Below are positions 20,388-29,236 of a DNA stretch of 64,000 nucleotides, in pieces. The stretch comes from Polynucleobacter sp. AP-Reno-20A-A9 (GTDB taxonomy: Bacteria; Pseudomonadota; Gammaproteobacteria; Burkholderiales; Burkholderiaceae), in assembly GCF_018882085.1 (NCBI RefSeq), contig NZ_JACVPB010000006.1:1-64000 (forward strand), given 5' to 3'. The notes beneath the pieces are model-generated. The model saw nothing but the letters and a program-made list of their open reading frames with translations. It ran no database searches and had not been told where the DNA came from. Made by a program: the position numbers and the translations under genes. Each line of letters starts with the position of its first letter. Position 1 is the first letter of the stretch.

Positions 20388-21023
20388 TTAGGGGGCTAGG
20401 CGGTTCACTCGCCACCCGGCACCCTCTAACTTGTAGTGCATGCGGTCATGCAGCCTAGAGGGGCGGCCTTGCCAGAATTCAATTTCAGTAGGGCGTAGGC
20501 GGTAGCCACCCCAATGCTCTGGGCGCGGAGGGGTATCGCCAAACTCCGCCTTAAATCGCTTTTCTGCTTCTTCTAAAAATTCACGGTTTGGGATAGCAGC
20601 GCTTTGAGGTGAAGCCCAAGCACCAATTCTGGAGGCAGATGGGCGGGAATGGAAGTACTCATCGCTTTCAGCTGCACTAACCCGTTCAACAACACCCTGA
20701 ATACGTACTTGGCGCTCTAATTCATGCCAATGAAAGAGGAGGGCTGCCTGAGGGCGGATAGCCAAGTCTTTGCCTTTTTGGCTCTCGTAGTTGGTAAAAA
20801 AGGTAAAGCCGTTTTGATCTGCGCCTTTTAGTAAGACAATACGGGCTGATGGATTGCCTGATTTATCCGCTGTTGCAAGGGTCATAGAGTTAGGTTCCGG
20901 GCACTCCGCCTTCACAGCTTGGTCAAACCAAAGCTTGAAAAACTGGAGGGGGTCCTGAGGAACCTCGGTCTCTGAGAGTTGACCAAAGGTATAGTTTTTG
21001 CGGAGTTGTGCAATGGAGTCCAT
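20388..21023 (-). CDS. pdxH: Pyridoxamine 5'-phosphate oxidase
   Basis: FMN-dependent oxidation of pyridoxine or pyridoxamine 5'-phosphate to pyridoxal phosphate. The 211-residue product has the FMN/PLP-binding blocks [25 protein letters not shown] and the C-terminal signature [16 protein letters not shown]. The N-terminus [18 protein letters not shown] is typical. It is divergent from tcdA over 22 bp. Confidence 0.96.
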   Translation of the reverse strand: MDSIAQLRKNYTFGQLSETEVPQDPLQFFKLWFDQAVKAECPEPNSMTLATADKSGNPSARIVLLKGADQNGFTFFTNYESQKGKDLAIRPQAALLFHWHELERQVRIQGVVERVSAAESDEYFHSRPSASRIGAWASPQSAAIPNREFLEEAEKRFKAEFGDTPPRPEHWGGYRLRPTEIEFWQGRPSRLHDRMHYKLEGAGWRVNRLAP

Positions 21024-21045
21024 TTATTCAGTATAAAGAGAAGCT

Positions 21046-21795
21046 ATGGCAGAAGACAAGGTAGAAGGCAGCTTAGAAAATCGTCGTTTTGGTGGGGTTT
21101 CACGACTCTATGGGCCAGAACTGCGCGAGCGCTTTCTGAATGCAACAGTGGTGGTAGCTGGTCTAGGTGGAGTGGGATCCTGGGCGGCAGAGGCCTTAGC
21201 TCGCACCGGTATCGGACATCTTGTCATCATTGATTTTGATCACATCTCTGAGAGCAATACCAATCGACAGTTGCACGCCATAGAAGGGCAGTACGGCAAG
21301 GCAAAGGTCGAAGCAATGACACAACGTATTCTGCAAATTAATCCCGAAATCAAACTGACTTCTTGTGATGAGTTTTTAGAGCCAGAAAACTTAGATCGAC
21401 TCATTCCGGCTAATGCATTGGTATTGGATGCGACTGATTCAGTGCAAACCAAAATTGCTTTATCAGTTTGGGCTGTCAAAAATAATCGCGCTTTAGTAAT
21501 GTGTGGTGCTGCTGGCGGCAAGTCAGATCCCACATCTGTACGCTGTGAAGATCTTTCCAGAACCGAACAAGATGCATTGTTAGCCAAGGTTCGCCAAGGA
21601 CTAAGGCAGGATCATGGTTTCTCCAGAAATCTCAAGAAAAAAATTGGCATTCGTGCGATCTATTCGCATGAACCACGAGCGGGGGCTTCCAGCGGAGGTC
21701 TAGCTTGCTCGGGCTATGGCTCAACCGTGATGGTGACGGCTGCCTGCGGGCTTGCCGCTGCCGCAGAAATTCTGAACCTCATCTCTGCTCGGTAA
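21046..21795 (+). CDS. tcdA: tRNA threonylcarbamoyladenosine dehydratase
   Basis: E1-like ATP-dependent enzyme that cyclises t6A37 to ct6A37 in tRNAs. The 249-residue product has RFGGVSRLYGPELRERF, the nucleotide loop GLGGVGSWAAEALARTGIG and DFDHISESNTNRQLHA, which distinguish TcdA (CsdL) from ThiF and MoeB. C-terminal SSGGLACSGYGSTVMVTAACG is also typical. csdA and csdE are not adjacent. Confidence 0.94.
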   Translation: MAEDKVEGSLENRRFGGVSRLYGPELRERFLNATVVVAGLGGVGSWAAEALARTGIGHLVIIDFDHISESNTNRQLHAIEGQYGKAKVEAMTQRILQINPEIKLTSCDEFLEPENLDRLIPANALVLDATDSVQTKIALSVWAVKNNRALVMCGAAGGKSDPTSVRCEDLSRTEQDALLAKVRQGLRQDHGFSRNLKKKIGIRAIYSHEPRAGASSGGLACSGYGSTVMVTAACGLAAAAEILNLISAR

Positions 21796-22040
21796 GATTT
21801 TCTTAAAAATTGCCGTAAATCCTTAAGGGGATTCCCTGTAGGAAATTACTGATTCTTTTGCAGTCAGAAATTATTTATCTCAAACTCCACCTTGATTTAA
21901 AAGGCATTTCTTTTCTTATCCAAATAGTTTTATTCATTTAGTTACTTTAGTAATTTTCCTCCCCTAGTGCTTGTCGCTTGTCCTCCCTAGACTTTGCTCC
22001 GTTGGTAAATCGCCAACGACAAATCGAAAGGAGGTCTCTC
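21796..22040 (+). promoter_or_regulatory. Leader and ribosome site of the permease-ald operon
   Basis: A 245-bp A/T-rich gap. It ends with AAAGGAGGT (22027-22035), close to a perfect anti-16S match, six bases before the TTG at 22041. This supports 22041 rather than the longer frame from 21978. The A/T-rich repeats such as TTACT-TT-AGTAA (21942-21953) could bind an Lrp-type regulator; that is inference. Confidence 0.55.
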
Positions 22041-23423
22041 TTGCAGACTGAACACACTGGTTTAAAGCGCCATCTCAAAGTACGGCATATTCGTTTGATG
22101 GCCTTGGGCTCAACAATCGGCGTCGGATTATTTCTGGGGTCGGCAAGCGCAATTCAAATAGCGGGCCCATCCATTCTTCTAGGTTATTTGCTCGCAGGTA
22201 TTGTTGCCTTTATTGTGCTGCGTACGCTTGGTGAGATGGCGGTGCATGAACCTGTAGCTGGTTCTTTCGCGGCCTACGCGAATACCTATGTAGGCCCACT
22301 AGCAGGGTATATGGTGGGCTGGGGGTATTGGACTTATTGGATCGTAGTTGGAATTGCTGAAGTTACAGCAGTTGGCATCTATATGAGTATTTGGTTTCCC
22401 GAGACGCCTCAGTGGATTTGGGCGCTTTCTTCGATTCTGATGATGGGTTTAATCAATCTAATTGCCGTAAAGGTATTTGGAGAGTTTGAGTTTTGGTTTG
22501 CTCTGATCAAAGTAGTGGCGATTGTCGCGATGATTGCACTGGGAGGTTCGGTCATCTTGTTTGGTTTTACGAATGATTGGCAGCCCATTGGCCTGAGTAA
22601 TTTATGGCAGCACGGCGGTTTCTTTCCAAATGGTATTAGTGGAATGTTGCTCTCATTGCAAATGGTCTTGTTTGCCTATGTTGGTATAGAAATGATTGGT
22701 CTTTCTGCGGGCGAGGCTGAGAACCCACACAAAACTATTCCCATGGCTATTGACTCATTGGCCTGGCGCATTCTGATTTTTTACATGGGCGCCATCCTAG
22801 TCATTTTGGCAATCTTTCCTTGGAATCAAGTTGGACAGCAAGGTAGCCCATTTGTAGTGATGTTTGAAAGGCTGGGTTTGCGAGAGGCAGCAGGCTTAAT
22901 TAACTTTGTCGTGATCACGGCAGCACTTTCTTCTTGTAACGCTGGCATCTTTAGTGGTGGACGCTTGTTGTACTCCTTATCATCTAACGGATACGCTCCT
23001 AGATCTTTTTCAAAGCTCTCTAGGTACGGCGTTCCTCATCGTGCGGTGATGACCACAGTCGGAGTCTGCATGTCAGGTGTAGTGCTCAACTACTTTGTAC
23101 CCGACAAAGCCTTTCACTACATGATGGCTGCAGTGACCTTTATCGGTCTCATGGTCTGGATTGCGATCTTGATTACGCAGATCAAATTCCGTCGCTCGCT
23201 CTCTAAATCGCAAGTGGCGGAGTTAGGGTATCGCGCTCCTTGGTGGCCTTATTCCTCATGGTTTGCTCTGGCATTTATTGGCTTAGTAGTGGTGCTAATG
23301 GGCTTTCATGAGGATGCACGGATCGCACTCATCGTGGGGCCGTGTTTATTGGGCGTGTATCTCGCAATGTTTTATGTCGTGGGACTACATCGCAAAACAG
23401 CAAACCAGCGTGACTTTAAATAA
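22041..23423 (+). CDS. Amino acid permease, AAT family (APC superfamily)
   Basis: A polytopic inner-membrane amino acid/proton symporter of about 460 residues and 12 helices. The first-helix motif HIRLMALGSTIGVGLFLGS and the block LRTLGEMAVHEPVAGSFAAYA place it with the CycA, AroP and ProY group. The next gene, 12 bp downstream, is alanine dehydrogenase, so alanine or a related small neutral amino acid is the most likely substrate. The TTG start is chosen because of the strong ribosome site immediately upstream; a further 21 codons are open upstream. Confidence 0.9.
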   Translation: MQTEHTGLKRHLKVRHIRLMALGSTIGVGLFLGSASAIQIAGPSILLGYLLAGIVAFIVLRTLGEMAVHEPVAGSFAAYANTYVGPLAGYMVGWGYWTYWIVVGIAEVTAVGIYMSIWFPETPQWIWALSSILMMGLINLIAVKVFGEFEFWFALIKVVAIVAMIALGGSVILFGFTNDWQPIGLSNLWQHGGFFPNGISGMLLSLQMVLFAYVGIEMIGLSAGEAENPHKTIPMAIDSLAWRILIFYMGAILVILAIFPWNQVGQQGSPFVVMFERLGLREAAGLINFVVITAALSSCNAGIFSGGRLLYSLSSNGYAPRSFSKLSRYGVPHRAVMTTVGVCMSGVVLNYFVPDKAFHYMMAAVTFIGLMVWIAILITQIKFRRSLSKSQVAELGYRAPWWPYSSWFALAFIGLVVVLMGFHEDARIALIVGPCLLGVYLAMFYVVGLHRKTANQRDFK

Positions 23424-23435
23424 TAGGAGAAAGCA

Positions 23436-24554
23436 ATGATTATTGGTGTACCTCAAGAGGTTAAAAATAATGAGTTCCGGGTGGGATTAACCCCGGGTAA
23501 TGTCAGCGGACTTTGTAAGCAGGGACACTCTGTTTTGATTCAGCGAGGAGCTGGTGAGCAAATCGGCTTAACGGATGAGTCTTATCGACTTGCTGGAGCT
23601 AGCCTAGTTGATAGTGCAGCAGAAGTATTTCACAGGGCGGAGATGATTGTGAAAGTCAAAGAACCTCAGGCGCAAGAATGCGCCATGTTGCGCGAGGATC
23701 AAATTCTGTTTACTTATTTGCACTTAGCCCCAGATCCGAGGCAGACAAAAGCTTTACTGCAATCGGGTGCCACCTGCATTGCCTATGAAACCGTTACCGC
23801 CATGAATGGCGCTCTACCGCTATTGGCGCCTATGAGTGAAGTGGCGGGCCGGATGTCTATTCAGGCAGCTGCATCGCATTTAGAAAAGACTAATGGCGGC
23901 TTAGGCGTTCTGATGGCTGGCGTACCCGGTGTCTCACCGGCCAAGATTGTCATTTTGGGTGGTGGCGTCGTGGGCCGTAACGCTTTGCAAATGGCAGTCG
24001 GCATGGGGGCTGATGTTTGTATCTTTGATCGTGATATTGATCGCTTACGCCAAATCGATCTGTTTTACGGAAATCGAGTGAGAACTTTTTATTCTGACAG
24101 CCTACTAATTGAACAAGAATTATGTGAGGCTGATGTTGTGATTGGAGCGGTTTTACTGCCAGGCGCAGCGGCCCCCAAGTTAGTAACACGTGACATGATT
24201 AAAACAATGAAGCCAGGTTCAGTTGTAGTGGATGTTGCCATTGATCAAGGTGGCTGTTTTGAAACATCTAAGCCGACTACACATGCGGATCCAACCTTCT
24301 TGGTGGATGGTGTACTGCATTATTGCGTGGCCAATATGCCCGGAGCAGTTGCAAGAACATCAACCTTTGCCTTAACGAACGCTACTTATCCATTTGTTGA
24401 GGCTTTGGCTAACCGCGGAGTGATGAAGGCACTCTCAATTGATCATCACTTGCGCAATGGTTTGAGCGTGCACAAAGGGATGCTGACATCAAAGCCTGTT
24501 GCCATGGCTCAAGGCTTGGACTTTGCATTGGCTGAGGAGCTTTTAGTGGCGTAG
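23436..24554 (+). CDS. ald: Alanine dehydrogenase
   Basis: NAD-dependent reversible deamination of L-alanine to pyruvate and ammonia. The 372-residue product starts MIIGVPQEVKNNEFRVGLTP, has the substrate Lys in MIVKVKEPQ, the catalytic His in FTYLHLAPD and the Rossmann loop ILGGGVVGRNALQMAVGMGA. Length and motifs are typical. With the permease 12 bp upstream it makes an uptake-and-deamination pair supplying pyruvate and ammonium from alanine. Confidence 0.96.
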   Translation: MIIGVPQEVKNNEFRVGLTPGNVSGLCKQGHSVLIQRGAGEQIGLTDESYRLAGASLVDSAAEVFHRAEMIVKVKEPQAQECAMLREDQILFTYLHLAPDPRQTKALLQSGATCIAYETVTAMNGALPLLAPMSEVAGRMSIQAAASHLEKTNGGLGVLMAGVPGVSPAKIVILGGGVVGRNALQMAVGMGADVCIFDRDIDRLRQIDLFYGNRVRTFYSDSLLIEQELCEADVVIGAVLLPGAAAPKLVTRDMIKTMKPGSVVVDVAIDQGGCFETSKPTTHADPTFLVDGVLHYCVANMPGAVARTSTFALTNATYPFVEALANRGVMKALSIDHHLRNGLSVHKGMLTSKPVAMAQGLDFALAEELLVA

Positions 24555-24641
24555 CAATATATTTCCAAAATGAGTGGGTCTGGTGAGTGCTAGGATTTAA
24601 ACTATTCCTGATATGCAAAACTTACTGGACCTACATCATTT

Positions 24642-25217
24642 ATGGATTTTTCAGCCTTAACCCTCTCTGCTGGGGTAGTTGCTTTAGCGGAGATGGGAGA
24701 TAAAACCCAATTACTCTCATTGATGCTAGCGGCTCGCTATCCCAAGCAGGCGTTAGCGATCATTGCAGGCATCTTTATTGCCACGATTGCAAATCATGCT
24801 TGCGCCGCCTTATTAGGTCATTGGCTAACCACCTTGGTATCACCTGATGTCATGCGTTGGATTTTGGGTTTGAGCTTTTTAGGAATCGGCTTATGGTTGC
24901 TGGTGCCGGATCATATTGATGATGCAGCTGGATCCAAGGTGGCTGATAGAGCTCTCCAAGTATTTTTGCTAACGGTAGGCCTCTTCTTCTTGGCGGAGAT
25001 GGGTGATAAGACGCAAATTGCGACCATTGCCTTAGGTGCCCGCTATGAGGATGTGGTCTCAGTGACGATTGGCACCACATTGGGGATGATGCTGGCCAAT
25101 GCGCCAGCTGTCTGGATTGGTCAGAAATTCACGAAGCGTATGCCCATTAAGTGGGTTCATGCAGTGGCGGCAGTTACTTTTATTGCTATTGGCTTGGCCA
25201 CCCTAATATGGGCCTGA
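24642..25217 (+). CDS. TMEM165/GDT1 family transporter (UPF0016)
   Basis: A 191-residue, six-helix inner-membrane protein with the duplicated family signature E-x-G-D-K-(T/S): LAEMGDKTQLLSLMLA in the first half and LAEMGDKTQIATIALGARY in the second. Members transport divalent cations, and bacterial ones have been shown to export Mn2+. No manganese (yybP-ykoY) riboswitch is recognisable in the 87-bp upstream gap. It stands between ald and pepN, probably as its own unit. Confidence 0.9.
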   Translation: MDFSALTLSAGVVALAEMGDKTQLLSLMLAARYPKQALAIIAGIFIATIANHACAALLGHWLTTLVSPDVMRWILGLSFLGIGLWLLVPDHIDDAAGSKVADRALQVFLLTVGLFFLAEMGDKTQIATIALGARYEDVVSVTIGTTLGMMLANAPAVWIGQKFTKRMPIKWVHAVAAVTFIAIGLATLIWA

Positions 25218-25262
25218 GATAACGAGACAACCAGTCTGCCGGCCTAGACTTAAAATAGGCTC

Positions 25263-27872
25263 ATGAAAACCGATCTCCCCCAGAGCTTTCGTAGGCTCGA
25301 ATACCTCCCGCCCGCATACACCTTCGACCAGGTTGAGCTAGACATTGCTCTGGATCCGGCGCGAACCATTGTGAAAAGTCGCGTTGAGGTTTTGCCAGGC
25401 AAAAGTTTTAAGCCAGGAGCCCCCTTAGTTTTGGTCGGGCAAGAGCTCGAGTTCGTCAGTTTGCGCATCAATGGTGAAGCGCATCGTCATTTTGAACTAA
25501 CGTCAGAAACGCTGGCGATTCATTCAATACCAAATGAAGGTAAAGAAAAGTTTGTTGTAGAGATAATTTGCGTTTGTGTTCCAGAAAAAAATACTACTCT
25601 CATGGGCTTGTATGTTTCTAATGGAAACTTCTTTACTCAATGTGAAGCAGAGGGTTTCAGAAAAATTACTTACTTCTTAGATCGCCCTGATGTGATGGCG
25701 CGCTATCGCGTGACATTGCGTGCGCGGGAAGCCGAGTGCCCAGTACTGCTATCCAATGGTAACTTACTGACTACAGAAAAACTACCTAATGGTTGGCATA
25801 GTGCTACTTGGGAAGATCCGTTTCCAAAGCCGTCCTATTTGTTTGCCTTAGTTGCTGGTAAGTTGGACTGCATTGAAGAAACCATCACCACAAGTAGTGG
25901 CGCTAAGAAGCTGCTTCAGATTTGGGTTGAGCCGCATGACCTCAAAAAGACGCGACATGCTATGGACTCCCTAATTGCCTCTATTCATTGGGATGAAAAG
26001 CGTTTTGGATTGGAGTTAGATCTAGAGCGCTTCATGATTGTGGCCGTAAGCGATTTCAATATGGGTGCAATGGAGAACAAAGGATTGAATATTTTCAATA
26101 CTAAGTTTGTTCTTGCTCAGCCAGAAACAGCTACCGATGCTGACTTCGCCAATATTGAGAGTGTGGTTGCTCATGAGTACTTTCATAATTGGACTGGTAA
26201 CCGTGTGACTTGTCAGGATTGGTTTCAGTTGTCCCTTAAAGAGGGCCTGACTGTATTTAGAGATCAAGAGTTTTCTGCCGATCAAATGGGTAGCGAATCC
26301 GGTAGGGCAGTCAAGCGTATTGAAGACGTCAGATTATTGCGTCAACTTCAGTTCCCTGAAGATGCGGGTCCGATGGCGCATCCGATTCGTCCTGATGAGT
26401 ACCAAGAGATCAACAACTTCTATACCGTCACAGTCTATGAGAAGGGCTCTGAAGTCGTGAGAATGTATCAAACCCTCTTAGGTAAAGAAGGTTTCCGTAA
26501 GGGCATGGATTTATATTTCAAGCGTCATGATGGTCAGGCGGTAACTTGTGATGATTTCTTGGCAGCGATGGCTGACGCTAATGGTAAAGATCTGACCCAG
26601 TTCAAGAATTGGTATAGCCAAGCAGGTACTCCGAGGGTTAAGGTGCAAGAGCATTATGACTCTGCAAAGAAACAGTACCAGCTGACGTTGAATCAAAGTT
26701 GTACGCCTAGCCCAGGCCAACCAGAGAAGAAGCCTTTTCACATTCCATTGAAGATGCGCTTAATTACAAAAGCCAATGATCAAGCTGAACAGTTATTGGA
26801 GTTGATGCAAGAGAGCCAAACCTGGACTTTTGACAATATTCAAGAGCGCCCAGTTCTCTCGATTAATCGCAACTTCTCGGCACCAATCAATTTGGATTTT
26901 GAGCAGTCTGAGGCAGATCTTCTAACTTTGTTCTCAAGCGATGATGATGCATTTAACCGCTGGGAAGCTGGCCAGAAGTTGGCGATGCAAATGATTTTGC
27001 ATAATCGTTTGCCTGATGAGCGGCTGATTGATGCGTACCGCAATATCCTGCTAGACCCTAATTTGGATCCAGCCTTTAAGGATCTGGCTTTAACACTGCC
27101 TGCAGAGTCTTATTTGTATGAGCAATGCAAGAGCGTTGATCCCCAGAAGATATTTGCTGCGCGACGCGCTTTCCGTAGGGAGATAGCCAAGCAGTTGCAA
27201 CTTGAGTGGGCCGCCTTGTATCAGCAGATGCAAACACCTGGACCATTTAAGTCTGATGGGGTAGATGCTGGTAAGCGTGCCCTGAAAAATCTAGCATTGA
27301 GCATGCTGCTTGAGGCGGCACCAGCAGTGTGGGGCCCAATGGCCGCTAATCAGTATCAAATTGCTGACAATATGACTGACCGTTATGCAGCCCTATCAGC
27401 ATTAGTGGTGCACGGCGCAAAACAAGCTAAAGATTGCTTAATTGATTTTTACAATCGATTTGCTAACGATGCCTTGGTCATTGATAAGTGGTTTGGATTG
27501 CAATCTAGTCGTCCGCCAGTAGAAGGTCTAGACTCCACGCTTGCTGAAGTGAAGAGGCTCCGTGAGCATCCTGCATTTAAGTTAAATAATCCAAACCGAG
27601 TTCGCAGCGTGATTCATTCATTCTGTGCCAACAACCCAGCAAGCTTTCATCAGGCGGATGGTAGTGGCTATGAGTTTTGGGCGGACAGCGTATTAGCCTT
27701 GGATCCTATCAATCCTCAAGTGGCCGCTCGCCTCGCAAGGGCGCTAGATCGCTGGCGTTTATTTGCCCAACCCTATCAAGAACACATGAAAGCGGCTCTG
27801 GAGCGGGTTTCAGCATGCCCAACACTCTCTCCGGATGTGAGGGAAGTGATTGGAAAAGCGCTGGGTAATTAA
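25263..27872 (+). CDS. pepN: Aminopeptidase N
   Basis: Cytosolic zinc M1 aminopeptidase that removes N-terminal residues from peptides. The 869-residue product has the exopeptidase motif MGAMENKGLNIFN and the zinc site VVAHEYFHNWTGNRVT (His304, His308), with the third ligand Glu in SLKEGLTVFRDQEFS. Size and the C-terminal helical domain match E. coli PepN (870). Its stop lies 3 bp from that of the convergent small antitoxin-like gene. Confidence 0.97.
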   Translation: MKTDLPQSFRRLEYLPPAYTFDQVELDIALDPARTIVKSRVEVLPGKSFKPGAPLVLVGQELEFVSLRINGEAHRHFELTSETLAIHSIPNEGKEKFVVEIICVCVPEKNTTLMGLYVSNGNFFTQCEAEGFRKITYFLDRPDVMARYRVTLRAREAECPVLLSNGNLLTTEKLPNGWHSATWEDPFPKPSYLFALVAGKLDCIEETITTSSGAKKLLQIWVEPHDLKKTRHAMDSLIASIHWDEKRFGLELDLERFMIVAVSDFNMGAMENKGLNIFNTKFVLAQPETATDADFANIESVVAHEYFHNWTGNRVTCQDWFQLSLKEGLTVFRDQEFSADQMGSESGRAVKRIEDVRLLRQLQFPEDAGPMAHPIRPDEYQEINNFYTVTVYEKGSEVVRMYQTLLGKEGFRKGMDLYFKRHDGQAVTCDDFLAAMADANGKDLTQFKNWYSQAGTPRVKVQEHYDSAKKQYQLTLNQSCTPSPGQPEKKPFHIPLKMRLITKANDQAEQLLELMQESQTWTFDNIQERPVLSINRNFSAPINLDFEQSEADLLTLFSSDDDAFNRWEAGQKLAMQMILHNRLPDERLIDAYRNILLDPNLDPAFKDLALTLPAESYLYEQCKSVDPQKIFAARRAFRREIAKQLQLEWAALYQQMQTPGPFKSDGVDAGKRALKNLALSMLLEAAPAVWGPMAANQYQIADNMTDRYAALSALVVHGAKQAKDCLIDFYNRFANDALVIDKWFGLQSSRPPVEGLDSTLAEVKRLREHPAFKLNNPNRVRSVIHSFCANNPASFHQADGSGYEFWADSVLALDPINPQVAARLARALDRWRLFAQPYQEHMKAALERVSACPTLSPDVREVIGKALGN

Positions 27873-27874
27873 AT

Positions 27875-28051
27875 TTAACGTGGGATATCTTTCATTTCAG
27901 GAGTCATCCCGCCTAGTGCCACCAGTTTTTTAGTGGCCTGCAATCGAACAAGGGTTGTAATTGCCTCATTAATCAGGTCGCCAGGGCTAAGCTGTGGATC
28001 GAAATACTTCATGGCATCCAGGATCAATTCGTCATCAACATTGACTATCAT
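27875..28051 (-). CDS. Orphan VapB-like antitoxin
   Basis: A 58-residue protein from the ATG at 28051, with AGGGG eight bases upstream; a longer frame to 28099 has no such site. The pattern of an N-terminal beta strand (MIVNVDDEL), two helices (LINEAITTLVRLQATKKLVAL) and a C-terminal LGGMTPEMKDIPR tail resembles VapB-type ribbon-helix-helix antitoxins, whose tail usually reads LxGxxPxxxxxPR. No PIN-domain toxin follows: pepN ends 3 bp away on the other strand, so it appears to be an orphan. Confidence 0.65.
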   Translation of the reverse strand: MIVNVDDELILDAMKYFDPQLSPGDLINEAITTLVRLQATKKLVALGGMTPEMKDIPR

Positions 28052-28168
28052 TGCTAAAACCCCTGTTTTAAAGTGCGTAATTTCGTATCGATAAGCCATA
28101 AATTATGATGGCACTTAAGAACAAGGCAAAATAGACCTTAATTTCAATAGAGCTTTGGAGTAATACCT

Positions 28169-29167
28169 TTGTCCTCAAGTACCCATATCAATTTCAAGCA
28201 ATATTTGACCTCCGCAAAGCCGGCTGGCGCTGCTATCCCGAGTGGATTGCAAGATTTGCTGACCGCGGTTGCTAATACCTGCTCAACCTTAAGTCATGAA
28301 GTAGCGCAGGGCGCTTTGATTGGCTTGTTGGGTTCCGCGGGCACTGGCAACGTACAGGGTGAAGTTCAGCAAAAGCTCGACATCATTGCCAATGATTTAT
28401 TAATTGATGGTGTTAAAGGTTGTAAATCTCTCGCAGGCTTGGCTTCAGAAGAAATGGAGCTGCCAGTTCCGGTCCAGGATACAGGCGATTACTTGCTGTT
28501 ATTCGATCCACTCGATGGCTCATCCAATATTGATGTGAACGTTTCAATTGGAACCATTTTTTCAGTGCTCAAGAAGCAAGACCCAAATGCACCTTTACAG
28601 ACATCTGACTTTTTGTTGTCAGGACGTCATCAAGTTGCTGCAGGTTATGTGGTGTATGGCCCCCAAACCACGATGGCCTTGACCTTGGGTGATGGGGTGG
28701 TGATGTTTACCTTGAATAAGGTGACTGGTGAATTCTTGTTGATTAAAGACTCGGTAACGATTTCTCATTCCACCAAAGAGTTTGCAATCAATATGTCCAA
28801 CATGCGCCATTGGGCTGACCCAGTCCGTCGTTATGTTGAGGAGTGCTTGGCTGGCGTCAGTGGCGCGCGTGACAAGGATTTCAATATGCGTTGGATTGCT
28901 TCGATGGTGGCGGATGTGCACCGTGTTTTATCTCGTGGCGGGGTGTTTATGTACCCATGGGATCAACGTGAGCCACACAAGCCAGGCAAGTTACGCCTGA
29001 TGTACGAGGCTAATCCAATGAGTTTTCTGGTAGAGCAGGCGGGTGGAGCATCCACCAATGGCACGGATCTCATTATGGATTTGCAGCCAACAGACTTGCA
29101 TGAGCGTGTTTCTGTGATGCTGGGCTCTAAAGAAGAGATTGATCGCATTGTGCACTATCACTCATAA
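28169..29167 (+). CDS. fbp: Fructose-1,6-bisphosphatase, class I
   Basis: Hydrolyses fructose 1,6-bisphosphate in gluconeogenesis. The 332-residue product, same length as E. coli Fbp, has the metal site [20 protein letters not shown], the nucleotide region MSNMRHW and the sugar-phosphate region [23 protein letters not shown]. The start is TTG at 28169, preceded by TTGGAG. A bidirectional terminator follows. Confidence 0.97.
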   Translation: MSSSTHINFKQYLTSAKPAGAAIPSGLQDLLTAVANTCSTLSHEVAQGALIGLLGSAGTGNVQGEVQQKLDIIANDLLIDGVKGCKSLAGLASEEMELPVPVQDTGDYLLLFDPLDGSSNIDVNVSIGTIFSVLKKQDPNAPLQTSDFLLSGRHQVAAGYVVYGPQTTMALTLGDGVVMFTLNKVTGEFLLIKDSVTISHSTKEFAINMSNMRHWADPVRRYVEECLAGVSGARDKDFNMRWIASMVADVHRVLSRGGVFMYPWDQREPHKPGKLRLMYEANPMSFLVEQAGGASTNGTDLIMDLQPTDLHERVSVMLGSKEEIDRIVHYHS

Positions 29168-29188
29168 GCGCATTAGTGCTTCAGAAAT

Positions 29189-29218
29189 AAAAAACCCAAT
29201 CGCACGATTGGGTTTTTT
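29189..29218. terminator. Bidirectional terminator between fbp and cphA
   Basis: A14-bp-arm inverted repeat around GCAC, with core CCCAATC/GATTGGG flanked by A6 and T6, so it can end transcripts from both sides. It sits between the convergent stops of fbp and cphA. Confidence 0.9.
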
Positions 29219-29236
29219 AATGTCAAAAAATACTGA

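Noticed and set aside
24555..24641. Manganese riboswitch (yybP-ykoY) before the GDT1-family gene
   Set aside because: The gap is 87 bp and the conserved loops of that riboswitch are not visible.
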